Assembly (NCBI GenBank): GCA_020744425.1
Contig: JAGMUV010000002.1
Coordinates: 3,516,501 to 3,580,500 of the forward strand
DNA: 64,000 nt
Source of the DNA: Dactylonectria macrodidyma
Taxonomy: Eukaryota > Ascomycota > Sordariomycetes > Hypocreales > Nectriaceae
Reading direction: 5' to 3'
This document shows, piece by piece, positions 35,001 through 43,545 of this stretch. Each line of letters starts with the position of its first letter. The first letter of the stretch is position 1. A program made the translations under genes and the position numbers. The notes beneath the pieces were generated by a model. The model worked only from the letters and a program-made list of their open reading frames with translations, was not told the origin of the DNA and did no database searches.

Positions 35001-36644
35001 AGGTCTAGAGGCCATCCCATGCTTCCACTAACACAATCCACTGTTTCCACCCAGTTGCAGCTCGCAGCTCACCATCAGTCAAAGTCAACTCACATTTCTG
35101 GAGGCCCTGCAAACCCAACGTGCTAACCTACTGCGCTGCGACGCAAGCCATCAGCGCCCAGCCTTCTTCTTCCAGAAACACCAGCCAGCCTCTTGCATTT
35201 CGTCTTTACCCATTTCTCTTCTAGTGCGTGATATCCGCGATAGGGCTAAACCAATTGGTCGGCTGGCTCTTGCATCCCACACCACGCCCTACTATTTTGT
35301 CTCGGCAAATGGCTCGTAGTCGATTGGAGGGTCGAGAGGGTGTTCAAAAGTGTTCCTCTTGGAGATGGATGGCCACTTGGAAGGTGGCCACCAAGATCGC
35401 GCACCGAGGCCACCCGCCACCAACCCGGCCTCCCTGTAAGCCCCTGCAAGCTCAAGCAACCCCCCTCCAGACCCTCCAGGCCTCCACATGCCCCCCGTAA
35501 CCCCTGTAAAACCTCCCCATGATCCAGCCCTCCAATACAGGGTGCGCTCACACGACATGACATGGACCAGTGACGGGAGACATGACACCAAAACGTCCAA
35601 AAGTCAACACAGCGTCAAACATCAACAATCCAATAGAATCCATCACTATAGACCTCTTCCCGCCATTGACCGCCACGTACAGAACCAACTCAGCGCCGGA
35701 ATGTAAGCCGCATTCCCTTCGCTTCGTCCCTCTTACGCCAGCCATCATTGACTCACCTGCGCAATATCCCATTCCGTCGCCGCATAGTTTCCGTGTTGGG
35801 TCCCTTTTTTTTTTCAGAACTGGCCTGATACTGGCTCGGGTGCAATTTCACATGGCAAGTTGGCTGCCCTGCGCGTCCGCTCCGCTGGTAACCAACGCAT
35901 TTCCTCCTCCGGCTCGCCTCCTTCAATTCAGCTTCGTATGATGTTACAGTATGAGACTACGTACCACGTACAATGTCCTATATCATAGTAAATCCTTCTC
36001 GCTCCTTTCCCGCATTGCTGGCGATGAGATCCCGAGCCCTACGTCACCATCTGGCCATCGCGGCCATCTCTCTCTCGGCCTCTCCCTCGCACGCCCCTCC
36101 TCGCTGTTCCTTCGGTCTTCGTTCGGTTGCTCATCCAAGAAAAAGTCGAATCATGTTTGCTTGCTTGCACCTGTGCCTTGCATTTCTTTTTCTTCCGTTC
36201 CCCTCGTGGCACTCCCACGCTGCCTGATGCACCCCGTATCCCGTACGTTGTATGGATCAAACAGCTGGGGCCGCTGACAGGGTCGACCCGACTCGGTCCT
36301 ACCGACTGAGCTAAATGACTTGCATATTCCGAATCCATCCATACCGTCTTCATCCGTACCTGGTGATGCCTCTTCATCATGCCTCCCGTACATTTTGGGA
36401 TCCCTACATGTTGTTTCTCCTATCTCCCGCGCCCGCATCCCGATTCTCTCCGGCAACCCATCCTCACGGCCGTCCCGGTGGTCCAGCACATAGACTAGGC
36501 ATCACCAGCTTGGAGCATCCCCTACCCTACACCAACCAATCCACTTAACTCGTCTCGGTCCTTGCCATCATCCCACATCCTGAAAAGTACATCTCATGAT
36601 CCCCTTGCCATGCCACCGGCAGTTTCCAACCCCCGTCTAAACCC
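32011..36644. other. 4.6-kb stretch without a supported gene
   Basis: Upstream of the 1320-aa gene. 32280-32480 is polypurine on the plus strand, so pyrimidine-rich on the coding strand, as in many fungal leaders. 33000-33110 has short CAATCCATCCC-type repeats and 34684-34705 a (GGCAC) triplet repeat. Open frames such as 32901-33845 (plus) have no domain or coding character. The region may hold a non-coding transcript or regulatory DNA, but nothing positive can be shown. Confidence 0.45.
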
Positions 36645-38972
36645 TCACACAATCCTCACCTGTTGCAGCTCCCGTTGCTCCGGCGTCCATCCTTCACCCC
36701 TCATGAACCCGTGTACATATGTCTCTCCAACCAGGTGGTATCCCGTCGGACCCGGCCGTAACAGAAACGGCGTTCGTCCGCCCTCCAACAACCAGATCTC
36801 GTCCCCGACTCTGATATCACGGGGCCCGAGGCCTAGATAGCCCTTAAGACTCAGATATGGTGCCCGGCCCGGCAGTGTTTTGGACACCCTGTGAAATAAA
36901 TCTGCCGTCGACGTATAAAGCGATTGGGAGTTCAACCTCTCGGCATCTGTCAGCTCATCCTGGGCCGCAAGGATCCAACTAGCCCCGGCCGCCATCAGCC
37001 GTAATTTGTGCATCACTCTAAGCAGCTTCTTCTTGCCTGACTCGGTCAGCTTCTCCATCCTTCGACGCACAAGGTAGACCCAGAGCCCGCGGAATGCTTC
37101 TGCGTATGTCAGGGGGCCGTCTAGAACGAATGAATCTGCCACCAGGGTGAAGCAGAGGGCCTCATGTGCTGGCTGACCCGTAGGTGCATATGTCTCTCCC
37201 ATTTCCAGGCACTTCAATAAGAGCCATTCAACTGGTGTCTCGGCGGACGAGACAATGTCCAAGGGGAAGTCGGCCCCTCGGTCTTGGATGACATCTAGCG
37301 GCATGCCAGACAACACGAGACACCTGTCGTCAAACTCAACGAATTTGTCCACCGCGCCGACACGGACTCGGAGCCGTGTCGCGTCAAAGTCTGCGGCCCT
37401 GTTGTCGCGAACCCGACGATAGAAAGGAATCGCCATAGGCGGCTGAGAATAGTCGGGCACCCATGAAGGCAAGCCCGCCCGAACGCCATGCCAGGTTGTC
37501 TCGCCTACGTCACTGAGAACATCCAGTGTGGGTATTCCCCTGAGCATGCTCTTGGTGAACTGGAAATAAACCTTTTCCTCTGGCATGGTGTAACTGGGTG
37601 ACCCGTATGTCTTACCCGTAGGCAGCGCCAGCTTCGTGAGCGCCATCCACCCGTAAACTGCGTCCCTTCTGTCGTTAAAATGCCTGCCACGCAACATGCG
37701 CATTAAAGAAAAGATCTGACAGTAGATCTGCTCCTGACCATCTCGTAAAGGACCGAATCGCTGCACAATATCTACTCGCCGCGCTTCAGGCGTGCCGCGC
37801 ACCCATAACTCTCGGATCAAACCATACATCTTCATCTCATCAATGACACTTAGCATCCGCTGGAAAGTGTTTCTTAGCATCTTTGTCTTAAAAATGAACC
37901 CGTTGAAGCACTGGTGCGCCGCTGGGGCAGATGCGATCATGAATCTTTCCAGAGTGGCCCAGTCAAAAGAGAGCCGTCCACAAGCCAACTCGACATTTGG
38001 GCTGAGCAATATTTCCTGAATCCAGCCATGCCGGTAGAATATCTCGTGTCTCGCAATAAAGGTGCAAAAATGGAGTAATTCATGTTCTCGCCAACGCTGT
38101 GACATTTCGTCTCCTAGAGAATGTTCTGTGTCAACGCCCGCCCCTGCAATGCTCCAGATCTCATCAAAGACCCCGCTGACCTCGGAATTTGAATATCTGG
38201 GAAGGAACTCCGTCATGGTCCATACTACTCCTTCTGGGGGTTCGTTGCTGGAGAGCCAGACAACTGTTTTTTCGGCGGCTTTGTAGATGGCCCCGAGCTG
38301 GGACGCCTGATGGGTGTGCTCATGATCATCTTCGAGATTGATGCAAATAGCATCCACCCAAAGGTGGATTTCTTGCTTCTTCGAGTCTGCTTTGCTATCC
38401 GGGTCGGTGCGCATCAGGTCTCGAGGGATGTACCTCTGCTGATGCCACGCCATCTGGAGGAAGTCGACCACACTCTGGTGAACCTTGACATGTCCGCTAT
38501 TGACTTTGATACTCGTCAGGTTTTTATCAGACAATGACATTGTCGACAAGGTTGACGTGAGATGGTTTGCCCATGAGCCTACCCAAGAACTACCAGAAGA
38601 CTCGCTTGGTTCGTCTTTGGCAGCTTGCTCACTCTGAGCGTCTGCTGCGCTGAAATGTTCGCAGCCAATGTCCTTTTGCCATTCTTCGGCAACCTCCTGA
38701 TATATCGAAGGACCTCGCGTGTAGGAAAGCACATGGAAAGGAGGCGCATTTTGAACGGTGAAGTGCTGGAGTGCGACGCGGAAGCCGCCCTGCGAAGCCA
38801 TTGTTGGATCTGGCACGAGTTGAACGAGACGAAAGGAGCCGTCTCCTTTCAGTGGTTTATGGGCTGGTATTCTGATTGCGGTCTGGAGGGAATCCCATGC
38901 TGTAGCAAACATATTGACGACGCCTGAATGATTTGGTGAATTGTCTTCGATGAAGGTGGATGAGGTGAACAA
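36645..38972 (-). CDS. HET-domain (heterokaryon incompatibility) protein, 775 aa
   Basis: Fungal allorecognition-type protein. Single exon. HET domain: first block FHVLSYTRG at residues 79-87 (family Y-x-A-L-S-Y-x-W-G; here Arg replaces Trp), then a ~115-residue insert rich in Ser, then the core block LWVDAICINLEDDHEHTHQA from 204 followed by LGAIYKAAEKTVVWLSS, the classic I-D-A-I-C-I-N and IYxxAxxVxVWLG blocks. The middle region has RGRHFNDRRDAVYGWMAL (typical 'D.RD.VYgllgL') and GLPSWVPDYSQP. The C-terminus GDEIWLLEGGRTPFLLRP plus GYHLVGETYVHGFMRGE is the standard HET-protein tail. Full length with no stops. HET domains can trigger cell death on recognition; the partner is unknown. It neighbours an NLR-type pseudogene, a common pairing in such islands. 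Confidence 0.93.
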   Translation of the reverse strand: MFTSSTFIEDNSPNHSGVVNMFATAWDSLQTAIRIPAHKPLKGDGSFRLVQLVPDPTMASQGGFRVALQHFTVQNAPPFHVLSYTRGPSIYQEVAEEWQKDIGCEHFSAADAQSEQAAKDEPSESSGSSWVGSWANHLTSTLSTMSLSDKNLTSIKVNSGHVKVHQSVVDFLQMAWHQQRYIPRDLMRTDPDSKADSKKQEIHLWVDAICINLEDDHEHTHQASQLGAIYKAAEKTVVWLSSNEPPEGVVWTMTEFLPRYSNSEVSGVFDEIWSIAGAGVDTEHSLGDEMSQRWREHELLHFCTFIARHEIFYRHGWIQEILLSPNVELACGRLSFDWATLERFMIASAPAAHQCFNGFIFKTKMLRNTFQRMLSVIDEMKMYGLIRELWVRGTPEARRVDIVQRFGPLRDGQEQIYCQIFSLMRMLRGRHFNDRRDAVYGWMALTKLALPTGKTYGSPSYTMPEEKVYFQFTKSMLRGIPTLDVLSDVGETTWHGVRAGLPSWVPDYSQPPMAIPFYRRVRDNRAADFDATRLRVRVGAVDKFVEFDDRCLVLSGMPLDVIQDRGADFPLDIVSSAETPVEWLLLKCLEMGETYAPTGQPAHEALCFTLVADSFVLDGPLTYAEAFRGLWVYLVRRRMEKLTESGKKKLLRVMHKLRLMAAGASWILAAQDELTDAERLNSQSLYTSTADLFHRVSKTLPGRAPYLSLKGYLGLGPRDIRVGDEIWLLEGGRTPFLLRPGPTGYHLVGETYVHGFMRGEGWTPEQRELQQVRIV

Positions 38973-39184
38973 ACCAAGCGATGAATGTTCTTAATGTTAC
39001 ATGGTCCGTTTCTCATGGTTGTAGCTTGGTCTGTAGGAAGGGGCTGTGTAAGAATAACATACATGGATCCGTGGTTACACAGTTTCATTCGAGGTGTGAA
39101 TACTGGCTATGCCATTTAGAGGTCAACCAACTAACAACCGCTGTAAGAGCAGCATAGCTAGGTAACCCCTTGCCCGAACTGGTA

Positions 39185-39439
39185 TCCCTTTGACTGTGGT
39201 AAGACTACACTTGACCCACAGTCCCCATAGAGGCCCCGGAGATCAGCGGTACGCTGATTGACTTCAAAAGGCTAGGTGGCTATGCGGAGGGTTGTGTATC
39301 TCAATGTAGATCTCTAACAGTCGTGACTTCTAGCGCCTTATAAAATAGGTGGGACCTCTTGTACCCCGTCTTACTCTTCTTTTCGTTGGTTTGAATCCCT
39401 GTTACTAGCGTAAGTGTAGCCTTACCACAGTCAAAGGGA
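39185..39439. mobile_element. 255-bp TIR element (Tc1/mariner-like MITE) with TA target duplication
   Basis: The ends are inverted copies of 28 bp starting TCCCTTTGACTGTGGTAAG, with one mismatch (A/G at position 20): left 39185-39212, right 39412-39439. Each end is flanked directly by TA (39183-39184 and 39440-39441), the target duplication of Tc1/mariner/pogo-type transposons. The 199-bp interior has no open frame and includes a small hairpin (GATCAGCG/CGCTGATT near 39241-39259). The short length and absence of a transposase point to a non-autonomous MITE. Near-identical ends suggest recent or conserved mobility. It lies between the HET gene and tRNA-Ile. Confidence 0.8.
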
Positions 39440-39531
39440 TAATCGCTAAACAAATTAAATCAACCTTACGTGAACCTTGCATGTGTCCCAATTTTTGTGA
39501 GATCTAGAGAGAGAAAAAAAAAGAGTCATTA

Positions 39532-39562
39532 TGCTTTTGCGGAGTAGTCAGTCGCAAAAGCA
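39532..39562. repeat. Hairpin, 10-bp perfect stem, beside tRNA-Ile
   Basis: TGCTTTTGCG (39532-39541) and CGCAAAAGCA (39553-39562) form a perfect 10-bp stem with an 11-nt loop, just beyond the T6 run that probably ends the tRNA transcript. Confidence 0.6.
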
Positions 39563-39567
39563 AAAAA
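39562..39567 (-). terminator. T6 run, likely RNA polymerase III terminator for tRNA-Ile
   Basis: On the minus strand a run of six T begins 28 nt after the tRNA 3' end; four or more T on the coding strand is the Pol III stop signal. A second run (T9) lies about 75 nt after the tRNA end. Confidence 0.55.
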
Positions 39568-39595
39568 GTAATTCGGAAGGCGACAAGAGACTTTA

Positions 39596-39690
39596 TGCTC
39601 CCGGCAGGGCTTGAACCTGCGACCCTCGCATCACCAATACTGGGAATGGAAGTATTAGTACGATGCTCTAACCAACTGAGCTACGGAAGC
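39596..39690 (-). tRNA. tRNA-Ile (anticodon AAU) with 21-nt intron
   Basis: Minus strand, 95 nt from GCTTCCG (acceptor 5') to CGGGAGC plus discriminator A. All seven acceptor pairs form, one as a T-G wobble. The D arm reads GCTCAGTTGGTTAGAGC. The anticodon stem TCGTA/TGCGA closes a loop CTAATA(intron)A with anticodon AAT, then GGGTC and the T arm GCAGG-TTCAAGC-CCTGC. The 21-nt insert lies after position 37, the canonical place of nuclear tRNA introns. Removal leaves 74 nt. CCA is not encoded, as expected for a eukaryote. Confidence 0.93.
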
Positions 39691-39774
39691 CATCCGAATT
39701 ATTTTGAAGGAGTAGAGTTTGTGCTATATAGATATCACTGAATTTCTTCGGTGTCGGTGCCCCCATTGTCACAA

Positions 39775-40113
39775 CTAAGCATCATCTTCGTCCACCCAAG
39801 ACTGAATAACCAGAGCTTTGAGCCATTGGAAATGATTCGTGGGGGAGTGTTTGAAAATTTGAGACGAGGTCAAATCGCTCAAGAGGGTTGACAATTGGTC
39901 CATTTCGTCGAGCCGAAGCGTGGAAGAGACTGACCAAACGCGATGTGGTCGCGCGCGACCTCCGACAGTCAAAAACGTGCCTAGATTTAATATCATTTGT
40001 ATTCTAGTTGGAGATAACCCATTCGTGAGACGCCAGGGGACGGAGAGGTCTATGAGTGGTTCGACGTAAAAAACGACGAAGTTTTCCTCATAGAAGTGCC
40101 AGTTCGCACGAAT
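39775..40113 (-). pseudogene. Orphan coding fragment, about 113 codons, unknown family
   Basis: A minus-strand frame open from about 40113 to the stop at 39775 reads like real protein: RANWHFYEENFVVFYVEPLI, DLSVPWRLTNGLSPTR, ILNLGTFLTVGGRARPHRVW, and a helical end SSQIFKHSPTNHFQWLKALV. There is no good initiator at its 5' end. It follows an acceptor-like TTTGCAG, and the DNA between it and the NLR pseudogene (40114-40284) has coding-like patches in two frames (DDIPEIIVSLPERAW in one, PMISPRLLYHFRRGLGVREL in another), interrupted by stops. I take it as the 3' end of a broken or truncated gene, or as a last exon whose upstream part is damaged. The family is not recognised. Confidence 0.45.
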
Positions 40114-40284
40114 CCTGCTGCAAATAGCTCTTCACAATAGCTAACTTACGCTTACGTCTGACTACCGAAAGGGTTGTTGAATATTAAGATAAATCGAGTC
40201 TGTTCTAGTTCACGTACGCCAAGCCCTCTCCGGAAGTGATACAATAATCTCGGGGATATCATCGGCTTGCCACTTCCCATCAGC

Positions 40285-42488
40285 CTAGCTATCCCTATCT
40301 GGCGAGGTCATCGACGCATGATAGCGGATTTCCAACTCCTCACTCCTTATTTCGAGTAGCAATAACAAGTTTCGTCTGCTGACAATGGTATCAGGATGAT
40401 CTCCGCCCATCACTCTCTCCATGGTCTGGACTGTTTGCTTCATCAACGGCTTTGCCATCTCGTACTTCCTCTGAAGACAGACGATAAGTGCAAGACGACT
40501 CATGCTAGCGAAAGTTTCAGGGCGCTCTATCCCCAACACCGACATCTTCAGCCTGAGTACTTCTCTGAGCAGCTGCTCTGATTCTTGGTATCTTCCCTGC
40601 CCGACAAGCACAGTTGAGAGGTTTTCTGTGGCTTCGAGTGCACTGGGATGCCCTGTCCCCAACAATGATTTCCTTCTCTTGAGTAAATCCCAGTGAATCT
40701 GCTCTGCCTATTCATTCCCCCCTTGCTTAGCTCGCACGCTGGCAAACTCGCTCATGCTCGCAAGTGTGTCGGGATGCTCTACCCCCAGCACTGACTTCCT
40801 CAGCGAGACCAGTTCATCACACATCTGTTCTGCTTCCCTCCATCTCCCCTGAGTATCCATCATGCGTGCAAGGTGTTGTAGTTTGCTGCGTGTGTCAGGA
40901 TGGGTTACTCCTTGCAAAGTCTTTCTCAGCTCGAGCGATTCCCGATAGAGCTGTTCTGATTCTTCGAATTTTTGTTGTATCGCAAGCACGTCTGTAATAT
41001 TAGCAAGGCAGTCAAGTTCAAAGCAGATTTGGTTTTCTCCAACACCTTCGCACTCTGTTCCAATGCCTGCCTCAGTGTCTTCTCTTCCTCTTCATATTCC
41101 CCCCTCCAGTAAAGGCTCGTGGCTATAACGCTTAGGTATAATGGCTCGGTTACGCCATCGTGGACATCGTTCCAAACCTCAAGAAAATGCTGCAAGTGCG
41201 GGAGGGATCTTATCCGTACATATGGGTTCTCGTATTTTGGAGAGATAAATATAGCCGAGAGCCTTTCCATCACTCTGGCTGCCCAAAATCCGTGCTCTCC
41301 CCTCTGCACCAACCAGTTTCATATTGATAGGCGTACCAATCGGTGTATATCGTAGGCATCCTGGCCATCCCACTGAGTGATGAGTGAGTATGGTTTCAAA
41401 GCACCGATCGCCTCGTCCGCCTCCAGCTCATCCTGCGCAGGTGGCAACAAGGACGCGTGTATGTTTTTCTCGGCGAGAAAACTCATCAATCTCAAGTATT
41501 GCGTAGCGAGGGGATAGTCGCGGAAGATATGCTCAAACGATATCAGCCATGTCATGGTAATTGGATTTCTTCTTGCATCATTGCGGCGCCGATCCTCGAA
41601 GGTTTTACTGAGCAACCTGACCAAGGTATTATTACTTGACTCACAGTGGCCGAGATATTTTGTGGTCGTCATTCCGGTCTGAGCCGTGAAAGCAGACGCC
41701 TGCCTTATTGCAAGAGGTAAATATGTGAGAAATTTGAGCAACTGTAATGTGACTTCTGTATCTTTCATTTGATCTTCATGTAGATGGCACTTCAAGAGCT
41801 CGAGAGCTTCATCGCTGCTCATTTCCTCGACGGCAATGGTATCCTTGCCTCGGATATCAAGTTGCACTACGACGTTACGATTTCTCGTCGTGAACAGTAT
41901 ATAACCCTGGGGGCTGGACGGGAGATATTTCGAGAGAGTTGTATTGCCAAATAGTAGGCCGGTATCATCGGCATTATCCACGACCAGGAGCCATTGGCTG
42001 GTGCGCTCAAGGGCAGTCTTGACGAGTGATTTGACATCTGCCTTCTCCCCGTCGATTCCCGCGACCTTCGGTCGTCGACCGATGTCACGGTACGCGTTTT
42101 CGAAACCAATGGCATCTACAGCGGGAACCCAGAAGATGGAACAGTCTGGGTGCTGATCACGTACTTGGAAGGCAACTTCGAGGGCGATCTGGGTCTTCCC
42201 GATACCTCCTAGGCCATGAATCGCGATTCTTTGGCAGTCGTCCTTGTCTGCGTCAGGCAGAATCGCATCACGCACTTTTCAGAGAATTGACTCTCATCCG
42301 ACAAATTCCCTATTCCTCCCAGACGGGACCATCCACTGTGGTGTATTCACTGTGTTGTCGTCGTTGACGTGAGACGAGAAGCTCGTCGCGATTCCTGTTG
42401 GAAGGCTCTGGCCTCCAAAGTAATTGTTTCCAATATGAATCCGTGCTTGTCCTCCGGCGCTTATCGTCTCGACGTCGTTGTTAGCCAT
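40285..42488 (-). pseudogene. Decayed NB-ARC/TPR NLR-like gene
   Basis: Order on the minus strand: short N-terminal region (GGQARIHIGNNYFGG, residues ~12-26); NB-ARC ATPase with GLGGIGKTQIALEVAFQ (P-loop), WLLVVDNADD (Walker B), YILFTTRNRNVV and YLPLAIRQASAF; winged-helix end AYDIHRLVRL; then kinesin-light-chain-type 42-residue TPRs (HPDTLASMSEF, GRYQESEQLLREVLRL). Lesions: 1-nt losses near 42298, near 42276 and near 41040, which restore the family sequence only if one base is put back each time; an in-frame TGA at 41319-41321 where NWL follows (family usually has Arg); an in-frame TAG at 40708-40710 where AEQIHW follows (Gln expected). Both stops fit C-to-T changes. All other sequence is well preserved, so decay is recent, unless the 1-nt shifts are assembly errors. 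Confidence 0.85.
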
Positions 42489-43545
42489 GATCAGGGTGGC
42501 AGTCCAGTTATGAGTCCGTCAAGCAGGATCGGTGAGATATTGTAAATGCCACTGCGTCGTTTATCAGAATCCTAAAACCCCATGACATGGATTTTGTCAT
42601 GCTCTGGGCATGTACGATATCTGTATCTAGGTAGACGCGATAATCATTCGAGGGCAACTTTGGTGGTGAGATATGCATGAAAGTCAACGGTGTATTATAG
42701 ACCAGAAAGTGGCAGGGTGGATCTCGGTTAGTATGGAGATGCTGCCGATTATGCGGTGGTGTGACCCCACAAGGAGTTACAGTACGAGCAGAAAGCCAGA
42801 ATCATGCTCCGCTTTGGTCATTTCACGATCTCAGTAGTGTGAGATACAGTGGTCAAGAAAGGCAGAATTGATGGATTGCGATTTGCTATGCTACAGGTGA
42901 ATCACATGACCCCTTCCATTCGCTTTGGGCACTTCAATTGGTCGTCCGAGCACCTGCCAACAGAAGGAATGTAGGAAGTTAGTATATGCGGAGAGATAGG
43001 ATCAAATGCGAAAGTGACCTTAGCCCAGGCAATCTGTAGCACTTCACAAGCACTGCGCACGGCTACATATTGTATATCTCAGTTGTCTCTTCTTCATAGC
43101 CCCTGTATTCGAGATTTAACGAGCAATGAATGCACTGTATCAGCTTTGCTTAAACATCTAAGAGCAAAGCGTGTGTTGACACCTTGGTGGTCGTCCTTTA
43201 CCATGCTCAACTACTCACCATGATATTTCATTTTGAATTTCAGTCGTGTAATTGCTTTGCGTGAATAGTCTTGGTTTCTCTGCTTTAGCCTTTTTCATTG
43301 TCTATGTCGAGTCATCCAGCTCCAATACTCCCTCCCATCCCATAATGATGCAACACAAACCCAAAGCTTTTCTCACCATCCATCAGGTCTTCCATAGTTA
43401 ATTAGCCAACAAGCTTCTGAGCAACACCAAAGAGATACTAGATAAGCGAGAACAACGTGACGTAATAAAGGTATATACTCGGGAACAAGACTCGAGGGTT
43501 GTACGACTTGCTGCCCGTAAACCGTTCTTATTCTCATTGCAATTC
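42489..43545. other. Intergenic region upstream of NLR pseudogene
   Basis: 1.06 kb between the NLR start (42488) and the UTP18 stop (43546), both on the minus strand. It is AT-richer than the flanks. No gene, tRNA or TIR pair was seen. Confidence 0.4.

Noticed and set aside
36300..36330. tRNA-like D-arm (minus strand TAGCTCAGTCGGTAG)
   Set aside because: No matching acceptor, anticodon or T arm follows; the D stem itself does not pair fully. Chance or a tiny relic.
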